From assembly GCA_026707745.1 (NCBI GenBank), contig JAPOWG010000042.1, positions 1 to 41,622 on the forward strand: a DNA stretch of 41,622 nucleotides, in the 5' to 3' direction. Each line of letters begins with the position of its first letter. Within the stretch, counting starts at the first letter, position 1. The translations under genes and the position numbers were made by a program. Source of the DNA: Chloroflexota bacterium. GTDB taxonomy: Bacteria > Chloroflexota > Anaerolineae > Aggregatilineales > Phototrophicaceae. The notes under the pieces are model-generated. The model searched no databases, had not been told where the DNA came from, and was given only the letters and a program-made list of their open reading frames with translations. This document shows positions 1 through 7,159 of this stretch, in pieces.

Positions 1-1976
1 CGCAGCCAGCCGAAAGCGATGAAAGTCGCGGGCAGGTTGACCGTGCCGAAGGTGGCCCAGCTGATCTGCACCGGCGTGATCGGAAAAGGCAGCGCCATGA
101 AAGCGATAAATACGAAGAGCGCGATATTGTAGAAATTGCGCACCAGGAACATCTTCATGGTGCCGAAGATGGTCTGCGTGGTTTCCTTGCCCTCGCGGAA
201 GGCCCGCGGCAGCGTCGACATGGCGTTGTTGAGCAGCACAATATCGGCCACATCCTTGCTGATCTGGGTGCCGTCGTTCATGACGATAGCCAGGTTGGCC
301 GCCTTCAGCGCCGGCACATCGTTGACGCCGTCGCCGACCATCGAGACGTATTCGCCACCCCGCCGAAGCGACTCGACGATGCGCTGTTTGGTATCGGGTT
401 CGACGCGGGCGAATACCTGCGATTCGCTGACGGCGCTGGCGAACTCCGTCGCGCCCATGGCCTCAAGTTCGGCGCCGGTATAAGCGCTGTCAACCGACAT
501 GCCGGATTCCCGCGCGATGGCGCGTACTGTTTCCAGGTTGTCGCCGGAGATGACTTTGAGCTTCAGCCCTTCGTCGCGGAAGGCTTGCAAGGTATCTTGA
601 ATATCCTCCCGAATCCGGTCGCTCATGATAATCAGCGCAATCGGCCGTACCGCATCCGCAACCTCAATAGCATTGGCGGCCGGCGCGCCCTGCATCCGCG
701 CGAAAGCCAGCACGCGCATGCCATCCCGCGACAGCGCCTGCGCATGAGCGAAATGTGGGTCCGACGGGCGCAAGAGGCGTTCCGGCGCGCCCAGCAGCAG
801 CGTCGAATCAAGCAACTCGACCGCCGCCCATTTGCGGGAGGAGGAGAAGGGAATCTCTCGTACCTTCGGCGGATAGCCGTCGACGCGGACGATGCCCTCG
901 ATATAGCGCTCAATCGCTTGGGCGGTGTTGTTCAGGTGCGCCAGATTCTTCAGGTAAATGAACAGGTCGCGGTGGACCGCGCTGATATCGGTTTCGCCAA
1001 TTTCGATGATCTCGTGCACGGCGAGCTTGTTCTGGGTGAGCGTGCCGGTTTTGTCGAAGCAAAGCACTGTGGCGTTCGCCAACGATTCCACGGCGTTGAC
1101 GCGCTGCACCAGCGTCTGCTGCCGGCTGATCTTGACCGCACCAATCGTCAGCGAAAGAATCGCCACCAAGACCAAGCCCTGTGGCACCAGGCTGGTGGTG
1201 AAGACAACGGCGTTGCGCACGATTTCCAGGAAGGCGTTATCGATCAGGAAGCCGGTGATGAAGATCAAGGGCACGAAGACAAACATGATCAGTACGGTGA
1301 CTTCGACGATGATGTCGATCTTGATTTGTGTGGGCGTTTTTACGATTTTGTATTGCTTGGCGATGGTGGAAAGTCGATTGATATAGCTCTCGGCGCCCAC
1401 TTTGCTGGCGCGCATGATGCCGGTGCCAGCGGTGCAGAAGGAACCGGAGTAGACATCGTCGCCGGGCGCTTTGCTGATGGCGTCCGATTCGCCGGTCAAG
1501 AGCGATTCGTCCATTTCCAGCGAATCGCTCCTGACGATTTCGCCATCGACGACCAGGCGATCGCCAGGTTCGATGCGGATCATCTCGTCCTTGACCACCG
1601 CCCGCATCGGCACGTCGATCCAGTCGCCGTCACGCAGGCAAGACACGTTCTGCTCGCTCAGCGCCGCCAGCCGATCGAGTTGGCGTTTGGCGTTGAATTC
1701 CTGAATCATGCCAAAAAACGTATTCGAGACAACGCTGAAGCCCGCGAATATCGCCGTGGCGTAGTCACCCAGCAGAATCACGCCTACCAGCAAGCTGCCC
1801 AGGACGATGTTGAACAGATTGAGCACGTTCTCGCGGAAGATATCCCAATAACTGCGCCCGACGCGGGCCTCATAGTCGTTGCTTTCGCCACTGCGCAGGC
1901 GTCGCTGCACATCCGCGCTGCTCAGTCCGACAATGGACTCGGTTTCATGGTGCATTCGTTCGACGACGCGCTGCAT
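1..1976 (-). CDS. Cation-transporting P-type ATPase (HAD-IC type, CtpE-like), 3' end beyond window
   Basis: An open minus-strand frame of about 658 codons runs off the left edge, so the C-terminal membrane part is missing. Translation shows the full P-type ATPase signature in order: the actuator motif TGES near residues 161-164, hydrophobic segments, the phosphorylation site DKTGTLT with its Asp at about residue 308, and the hinge motif GDGVND near residue 548, followed by the start of the C-terminal membrane domain. The membrane-4 region reads SLVPQGLV where many type II pumps have PEGL, which recalls the CtpE group. No heavy-metal-binding CxxC domain precedes the first membrane segment. The substrate is inferred to be a hard cation such as Ca2+ or Mg2+, which the sequence does not prove. 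The start is the ATG at 1976; a second ATG eight codons in is possible. It is divergent from the mannonate dehydratase gene. Confidence 0.9.
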   Translation of the reverse strand, partial: MQRVVERMHHETESIVGLSSADVQRRLRSGESNDYEARVGRSYWDIFRENVLNLFNIVLGSLLVGVILLGDYATAIFAGFSVVSNTFFGMIQEFNAKRQLDRLAALSEQNVSCLRDGDWIDVPMRAVVKDEMIRIEPGDRLVVDGEIVRSDSLEMDESLLTGESDAISKAPGDDVYSGSFCTAGTGIMRASKVGAESYINRLSTIAKQYKIVKTPTQIKIDIIVEVTVLIMFVFVPLIFITGFLIDNAFLEIVRNAVVFTTSLVPQGLVLVAILSLTIGAVKISRQQTLVQRVNAVESLANATVLCFDKTGTLTQNKLAVHEIIEIGETDISAVHRDLFIYLKNLAHLNNTAQAIERYIEGIVRVDGYPPKVREIPFSSSRKWAAVELLDSTLLLGAPERLLRPSDPHFAHAQALSRDGMRVLAFARMQGAPAANAIEVADAVRPIALIIMSDRIREDIQDTLQAFRDEGLKLKVISGDNLETVRAIARESGMSVDSAYTGAELEAMGATEFASAVSESQVFARVEPDTKQRIVESLRRGGEYVSMVGDGVNDVPALKAANLAIVMNDGTQISKDVADIVLLNNAMSTLPRAFREGKETTQTIFGTMKMFLVRNFYNIALFVFIAFMALPFPITPVQISWATFGTVNLPATFIAFGWL

Positions 1977-2030
1977 GAATTCTCGATTCTCGCTGCCGAT
2001 ATCGTTATTATCTACGCATGCAATCCCAAA

Positions 2031-2053
2031 AGGATGTATCCTGCACAATGCAG
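2031..2053. promoter_or_regulatory. Adjacent inverted repeats in a divergent promoter region
   Basis: Two short perfect inverted repeats abut in the 208-bp gap between the divergent ATPase and uxuA genes. The first has arms AGGAT/ATCCT around GT (2031-2042). The second has arms CTGCA/TGCAG around CAA (2041-2053). They lie about 55-75 bp upstream of the ATPase start. Their position suits an operator for either gene, but no regulator gene is nearby and the arms are only 5 bp, so this is a weak call. Confidence 0.25.
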
Positions 2054-2125
2054 ATGCGCAAGACAATCGCCGCATTTTATCAAGGATGCGCCTGTTTGCG
2101 AAGTCGTTGGGAAACGGGACAAACC

Positions 2126-2131
2126 TTGACA
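2126..2131 (+). promoter_or_regulatory. Possible -35 box for uxuA
   Basis: A perfect TTGACA lies 54 bp upstream of the uxuA start. No good -10 hexamer sits 16-18 bp downstream; the nearest resemblance, TAGATT at 2154-2159, is about 22 bp away. The hexamer may therefore be fortuitous. Confidence 0.2.
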
Positions 2132-2184
2132 GACGAGCGTTCGCGCTGACAGTTAGATTGATTTCATAGCTCAAAGGAAAAACT

Positions 2185-3162
2185 ATGATCGAGATTGCTG
2201 AGTATTTGCCACCGAACCATTCCGTACTCTGGGATATGGTTCAGCAATGCGGTGTAAGCAAAGTGGTTGGGACCATGGACCTGGACTCGCCGAACGGCGC
2301 CGAAGCGCCCTGGTCATATACATCGCTGCTGCGCGCGAAGAACGCCTACGCGGATCACAGCTTCGAGCTCGTTGTGCTCGAGAGTCGGCCGCCGCTGGAC
2401 AAGGCGAAGCTGGGCTTGCCGGGCCGCGACGAAGAGATCACTATCGTCTGCGAACTGATCCGCAATTTGGGCTTGCTGGGCATCGAGGTCTGGTGTTACG
2501 AATGGATGCCTGTGATGAACTGGATGCGCACCTCGACCACGATCCGGTCGCGCGGCGGCGCCCTCGTCACCGGATACGATCACAGCCAGATGACCAAGGC
2601 GCCCCTAACTGAATATGGCGAGGTCAGCGAGGAGCAGCTCTGGGACAACCTGCGCTATTTCCTGGAAAGGGTGATTCCGGTAGCGGAGGCGGCCGGGGTG
2701 AAGCTGGCGATGCACCCCGACGACCCGCCGCTGTCGCCCATCCGCGGCTTGGCGCGCATCATGCGCAGCGTGGAGAACTTTGAGCGCTTGCTCGAACTCG
2801 TACCCAGCCCGATGAACGGCATCGCGCTGTGTCAAGGCAATTTCACGCTTATGACGGATGACTTGCCTGCTGTCATTCGAAAGTTTGCCGACAAGATCTT
2901 CTTTGTGCACATGCGCGATGTAGCGGGCGTGGCGGAGAAATTCCAGGAGACCTTCCACGATGCGGGTAAGACGGACATGGTTGCTTGCATGCGCGCCTAT
3001 CGTGATATTGGTTTCGACGGTGTTCTGCGGCCGGATCACGTGCCGACGATGGCAGGAGACGACAACGAGAACGCCGGCTATTCGGCGATCGGGCGGTTGT
3101 TCGCCATTGGCTATCTCAAAGGGATTCGGGAGGCCGTTTACGCGGAGGGTCGTCAGCCTTAG
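2185..3162 (+). CDS. uxuA: Mannonate dehydratase
   Basis: This 325-residue protein matches the UxuA family, which dehydrates D-mannonate to 2-keto-3-deoxygluconate in hexuronate catabolism. The metal-binding residues known for the family are recognisable: His177 in the HPDDPP motif, Cys216 in LCQGN, His242 in VHMRD and Asp284 in RPDHVPTM. The closing segment with SAIGRLFAIGYLKG is also typical. It is somewhat shorter than the roughly 350-390 residues of well-studied members but has no missing motif. The start at 2185 is preceded by AAAGGA. The gene stands alone on its strand, and its last 47 bp overlap the convergent transporter gene. A related but distinct sugar-acid dehydratase of the enolase superfamily is encoded at 33717-34814. 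Assignment to the family is firm; the exact substrate was not tested. Confidence 0.9.
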   Translation: MIEIAEYLPPNHSVLWDMVQQCGVSKVVGTMDLDSPNGAEAPWSYTSLLRAKNAYADHSFELVVLESRPPLDKAKLGLPGRDEEITIVCELIRNLGLLGIEVWCYEWMPVMNWMRTSTTIRSRGGALVTGYDHSQMTKAPLTEYGEVSEEQLWDNLRYFLERVIPVAEAAGVKLAMHPDDPPLSPIRGLARIMRSVENFERLLELVPSPMNGIALCQGNFTLMTDDLPAVIRKFADKIFFVHMRDVAGVAEKFQETFHDAGKTDMVACMRAYRDIGFDGVLRPDHVPTMAGDDNENAGYSAIGRLFAIGYLKGIREAVYAEGRQP

Positions 3163-4747
3163 GCGGGCCGTCTGGCAGCGCATCGCTCTCATCGAGGATG
3201 TCTTTCCCGCGTTTGAGCTTCAACTCGCGATCGTCGATTGTGAAGATGGCGATGACGGCGCTGAGCAGGCAGGCAGCGGTTCCGATACGCATCAAGATGC
3301 CGAAGATGGCGGCGAAGGACTCGCGGATTGCTTGATGCACCCGCTCCTGCTCTTCGGTAGTCAGCCAATCGGGGATGGAGGTTTGCGCCAGGTCACCGGC
3401 ATCGGCGGCGAGATGCGCCTGTGCCTCGGTCGGCAAAGAACGAATGTAGGCGTCGTTCATCAGCAGCTGACCGAACCAAGTGATAGCGAGCCCGCCCAGG
3501 ACGCCGACGACCAACACCTGTCCGACACGCGTCGTCGTGTGGTTGACGCCGGAAGCAATGCCGGCGTTATTCTCCGGCGCCGAAGCCATCGCCGCCATTG
3601 TCAGAGGCGCAAATGACAAACCGAAGCCGAAGCCGAAGATAACGACGGGCACAAAGAAAGAACTGAGGTACTCGGATTCACCCGCGGTGACGCCGACATT
3701 GCCGAAGAAGAAGAACCCGATAGCGACGATGACTAGTCCAAGCGCCATGGGAAGACGCGGTCCCCGTCGATCCAGCAGGGGGCCCACCAAGGTGGAACCC
3801 AGAGTCGCAAGCAAAATCAACGGAATGATAGATAAACCCGTGAATGTGGCGCTGTAACCTTGTACCTGGATCAGATTAAGCGGCAGGTAAAGCAGGGCCG
3901 GTTGTATCACGCCGTGAAAGACAAAGGAAATTGCGTTCGAGGAGCTAAATGTGCGCGACTTGAAAAGCCGCAGAGGCAATATGCCGTGTTTGCCATCTGT
4001 CTCGTCGCGGAGGAATACGGCCACGGCGATCCCGCCGCCGACAATGGCAACAATGATAACTGGACTGTCAAAGCCAAATGTTGAGCTTTCGATGAAGCCA
4101 AAGGTTATCCCGCCCAGTCCAATGATGATCAATAGCGCGCCAACAAGACTCATTCGCCGCGGGGCGTGTCTGTTATAACTCTCGGGCACATAGCGCAGCA
4201 AAACGAGGGCAGCCAGAACGCCCAAGGGGATATGAATGAGAAATACGAGTCGCCACATGCCCAAGTCAGTAACAACACCGGCAAAAAATGGCGCCAGGCC
4301 AGCCATCAATACGGTGAATCCCGACCAGAGACCAATTGCCCAACCTTGACCTTTGCGACTGAAGTGAGCGGAAACGAGCGCCAGGCTGTTCGGAACGATC
4401 ATCGAACTGCCGACGCCTTGAGCCAGGCGCCCGGCGATGATTACATTCGTGGTCGCAGCGAAGCCGCAGATCACCGAAGCCAAGCCGAAGAGCAGGATGC
4501 CCACCAGGCAGACGCGATTGCGCCCGTGATGATCGCCCATCGAACCGGTGACCACGATTAGCGAGGCCTGAACCATAACATAGGCGTTGGGAATCCAAAT
4601 GAGATCAGCGCCGCGCGCGCCTAGTTCAACCTGAATGGCCGGCAGCGCCACGTTTAGCGACGAACTGGCTACGAAGGCCATGCTCGCGGCCGTTATGGTG
4701 GCAAAGAGTACCCAAAAGCCAGGCGCATTGTTATGTTTCGTCGGCAT
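3116..4747 (-). CDS. MFS transporter, DHA2 (EmrB/QacA-type) family, copy 1
   Basis: This 543-residue membrane protein has many hydrophobic helices and the features of the 14-helix DHA2 drug:proton antiporters. After the first helix comes LNVALPAIQ, then the loop motif GSMGDHHGRNRV between helices 2 and 3, then GRLAQGVGSSMIVP in the helix-4 region. Such proteins export amphiphilic drugs or metabolites. The C-terminus, roughly the last 35 residues, is charged and cytoplasmic. It is a paralog of the gene immediately upstream (4999-6549), with the same helix-by-helix wording, so the pair arose by tandem duplication. The ATG at 4747 is preferred because the family's N-terminus begins there; an in-frame ATG at 4807 would add 20 residues. 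No clear ribosome-binding site marks either. The 3' end overlaps uxuA tail to tail by 47 bp. The substrate is unknown. Confidence 0.88.
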   Translation of the reverse strand: MPTKHNNAPGFWVLFATITAASMAFVASSSLNVALPAIQVELGARGADLIWIPNAYVMVQASLIVVTGSMGDHHGRNRVCLVGILLFGLASVICGFAATTNVIIAGRLAQGVGSSMIVPNSLALVSAHFSRKGQGWAIGLWSGFTVLMAGLAPFFAGVVTDLGMWRLVFLIHIPLGVLAALVLLRYVPESYNRHAPRRMSLVGALLIIIGLGGITFGFIESSTFGFDSPVIIVAIVGGGIAVAVFLRDETDGKHGILPLRLFKSRTFSSSNAISFVFHGVIQPALLYLPLNLIQVQGYSATFTGLSIIPLILLATLGSTLVGPLLDRRGPRLPMALGLVIVAIGFFFFGNVGVTAGESEYLSSFFVPVVIFGFGFGLSFAPLTMAAMASAPENNAGIASGVNHTTTRVGQVLVVGVLGGLAITWFGQLLMNDAYIRSLPTEAQAHLAADAGDLAQTSIPDWLTTEEQERVHQAIRESFAAIFGILMRIGTAACLLSAVIAIFTIDDRELKLKRGKDILDESDALPDGPPKADDPPRKRPPESL

Positions 4748-4998
4748 GATTTCTATCGTCAAAACTCGGCCCGTATCCGAATTGCGAATGAGTGAAGCGC
4801 ATCGCAATCGTGAAATACGCGATAATCTATCGTAAGGTTCTGCACTCGACCAGCCTGAATAACGAACGCGTCACACGATGGTTCGGCGACCGGCAGGCAT
4901 AGCCCGACAACTACATTTTTACTCATGCAGCGGCAGTTTTTTCACAGGTTAAAGCAAGACTGCCACTAACGACCATTCCCAAATCTTGATGCGCCAAT

Positions 4999-6549
4999 TT
5001 AAGGCACATACTCCTGTCGGCGCACCAAACGATTGTCGATCATGATCCACGAGATTATCCCGCTTAGCAAACAGAAGGCGGCGCTGACCCAAAGCAATAC
5101 ATTATATGCGGCCACATGAGAGTTGCGAATTGCCGTCTCGACATTGACTTTTTCAGACGGGGGCAGCGACTCGGGAATGGTTGTTTCCCCCAAGTCCACC
5201 GACGCAATTTCCAGTTGATACCGCATTGCCTCGGGCAAATCTCGCACATTTGAGTCATTCAACAATGCGGTTGTGAATATGGACAGGACAAAACCGCCCA
5301 TGATGGCCACCGAGAGCACCTGCCCCACACGAGACAGTGTGTTGCTGATGCCGGATGCAATGCCGGCTTTGGTTTCCTCAACCGATTCCATCACAGCGAC
5401 GGTCAGCGGCGCCAAGGTTGTTCCCAGCCCCATGCCAGCAAGACATACCGGCAGGAAAAACGTTTTCCAGTAGTCATGCTGTCCGCCCGTAATGCCAACC
5501 ATAGCCAATAGTACAAAGGCAATAAATGTGACCGCGTGGCCCACAGCAATCGGTTTTCGCGGACCATAGCGATCAACTATGCCGCCAATATAGGCGGAAG
5601 ATAAGAGCATGAGTATCGTCATCGGCAAAATGGCAATGCCAACGAAGGATTCGCTGTAGCCTTGAATCTGTATCATATTCAGCGGAATGTAAATCAGTAT
5701 GGGTCCCACAGAAACATAGAGCAGGAACAAAGCGAGATTGCCACCGGTGAATGTTCGCACTCGAAAGAGAGCCAGCAATTCACGAGCATGCTCGTGGGTT
5801 TCCACCAAAAGAAACAAGAGCAGCGTCAAGATCCCGAAGACAATGGATAGCCAGATCGCGGGATGGTCGAAGCCGAGTTGTGGCGCTTCGAGAAAACCGT
5901 GGGTCAGCCCGAGCAGCGACATGGTAATTAGCATCGCGCTCAACCAACCCATGACAGGTTCTGTATCTTTACAGTAGGTTTCCGGCACATATCGCCATAG
6001 CACCCAAGCCGCCGCGACACCGAAGGGAATTTGCACATAAAAGATCATGCGCCACATGCCCATCTCCGTCAGCACGCCGCCGATAAATGGACCCAAGCCG
6101 CTGGAGAACAACGTAAAAGCCGACCAAATGCCGATTCCCCAGCCATGTCTGTCGCCGCTGAAGTGCGCGGAAACGATAGCTAGGGTACCGGGTACGATCA
6201 TCGCGCTGCCAACGCCCTGGGCAAAGCGCGCCAATATCAAGATATCGACCGTTGGCGAGGTACCGGCTACCAGCGACGCAATGCCAAAGAGCAAGATGCC
6301 CAGCATGCAAATATGGTTGCGGCCAAAACGATCGGAAAGCGACCCGAAGACGACTAGCAGCGAGGCTTGCACGATGATATAGGAATTGGAGATCCACAAG
6401 AGATCGGCGCCGCGCGCATTCAGATCAATTTGAATGGCTGGCAAGGCAACGTTGAGCGCCGTACTACCTACATAGGCCATGCTAGCCGCTGATATCGTGG
6501 CAAACAGCACCGAATAGTCCAGCTTGCGCGACCGCTTTACTTTTTGCAT
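4999..6549 (-). CDS. MFS transporter, DHA2 (EmrB/QacA-type) family, copy 2
   Basis: This 516-residue membrane protein is co-directional with and clearly related to the 3116-4747 product. It shares NVALPAIQ, the loop GSLSDRFGRNHICMLGILLFG and the ARFAQGVGSAMIVPGT segment. Like its sibling it carries a long loop before the last helix with a SLPPSEK region, and it should have 14 transmembrane helices. It is a proton-driven efflux pump by family, with unknown substrate. The start codon at 6549 has no convincing Shine-Dalgarno sequence, which is common in this window. A 190-bp gap separates it from copy 1. It holds a 6-bp inverted repeat with a 21-base loop (4932-4964), too weak to call a terminator, so the two copies may or may not be co-transcribed. 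Confidence 0.88.
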   Translation of the reverse strand: MQKVKRSRKLDYSVLFATISAASMAYVGSTALNVALPAIQIDLNARGADLLWISNSYIIVQASLLVVFGSLSDRFGRNHICMLGILLFGIASLVAGTSPTVDILILARFAQGVGSAMIVPGTLAIVSAHFSGDRHGWGIGIWSAFTLFSSGLGPFIGGVLTEMGMWRMIFYVQIPFGVAAAWVLWRYVPETYCKDTEPVMGWLSAMLITMSLLGLTHGFLEAPQLGFDHPAIWLSIVFGILTLLLFLLVETHEHARELLALFRVRTFTGGNLALFLLYVSVGPILIYIPLNMIQIQGYSESFVGIAILPMTILMLLSSAYIGGIVDRYGPRKPIAVGHAVTFIAFVLLAMVGITGGQHDYWKTFFLPVCLAGMGLGTTLAPLTVAVMESVEETKAGIASGISNTLSRVGQVLSVAIMGGFVLSIFTTALLNDSNVRDLPEAMRYQLEIASVDLGETTIPESLPPSEKVNVETAIRNSHVAAYNVLLWVSAAFCLLSGIISWIMIDNRLVRRQEYVP

Positions 6550-6646
6550 CGATGCAGACAGGGCAGAAATATCTGTTATCTCGTCTCTAGCAACCTCAAC
6601 ACAATTACCGAGGCGCAGCTTTATACGTTGTCAAGAATTTGGAGAT

Positions 6647-6856
6647 TCAGGCATCGCGCAGTTCACTGAGTTCTCGTTCCAGTTCACTTCGGCGTTCCGA
6701 GCTGGCGCGGCGCCCAGCAGCCAACGCGCGGCGATAGTGTTGTTGCCAGTTTTCACGAAACTCGGTCGAAGAAACCGGCGAAAAGAATGTAACCAACAAA
6801 GCGCCCAATACGGCGCCAAAACCAAGACCGAAGAACAGACTCAAGAATCTACGCAT
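6647..6856 (-). CDS. Small single-pass membrane protein, unknown function
   Basis: This 69-residue reading starts at the ATG at 6856. It has MRRF followed by a Gly-rich hydrophobic helix (about residues 5-24), then an Arg- and Glu-rich amphipathic tail that looks able to form a coiled coil. The layout resembles YtxH-like small membrane proteins, but I do not claim membership. An in-frame ATG ten codons upstream exists; GGGG about 10 bases before 6856 favours the shorter form. An overlapping frame (6631-6825) lacks these protein-like features and was set aside. It lies between the DHA2 exporters and priA, with no evident functional link. Confidence 0.55.
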   Translation of the reverse strand: MRRFLSLFFGLGFGAVLGALLVTFFSPVSSTEFRENWQQHYRRALAAGRRASSERRSELERELSELRDA

Positions 6857-7159
6857 AATATAGCCCCAATGTTCAGCATACGGCAATTGCTAACCAAATT
6901 ACAAGTTATGTGTCTAAATTCTAACATTCGGCGCGGTCCCCGATGCCCGCTCAGTGAACTTAACACAGCCGCTCGGCGCGTAATCGGCGAAAAGGTCACA
7001 GGAATGTCCCGCTCACGCAAAATCGTAAGCCGCCTCGTCGCATGAGCGACGCGGTTTACGTAAACAGGGGCGTTTCGTTGAAACGCCCGTAAATCACAGG
7101 TCATTTTCGTGGGCGGCTCGGCGTTATTGACAGCTCAATGACGCCATAGAGGACAGCCC
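6857..7159. other. Intergenic region downstream of priA
   Basis: About 300 bp hold no convincing gene. A minus-strand open frame (6841-7104) is low in protein-like character. The notable content is the cluster of inverted repeats at 7036-7088 described separately. Confidence 0.5.
7036..7088. terminator. Cluster of three inverted repeats, probable priA transcript end
   Basis: Three perfect inverted repeats follow one another. CGTCGC/GCGACG around ATGA is at 7036-7051, the 12-bp palindrome GTTTACGTAAAC is at 7054-7065, and a strong hairpin with 9-bp arms GGGCGTTTC and GAAACGCCC around GTT is at 7068-7088. They lie about 70-125 bp past the priA stop on its strand, so a terminator role is reasonable. 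No long U-tract follows on either strand. The last hairpin has the same 9-3-9 layout as the palindrome at 22587-22607, so it may instead belong to a dispersed repeat family. Confidence 0.45.

Noticed and set aside
585..2129. Long plus-strand open frame of 514 codons
   Set aside because: It is antisense to the P-type ATPase, whose motifs TGES, DKTGTLT and GDGVND are on the minus strand. The plus-strand product is His/Asp/Arg-rich and unlike a real protein.
2605..3192. Minus-strand open frame of 195 codons
   Set aside because: It is the complement of uxuA and shows no family features.
4932..4964. Inverted repeat GGCAGT/ACTGCC with T6 inside
   Set aside because: A 6-bp stem with a 21-base loop and the T-run inside the loop does not make a terminator.
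6841..7104. 87-codon minus-strand frame after priA
   Set aside because: Ends within the small membrane-protein gene in another frame, with no ribosome-binding site or protein-like composition.
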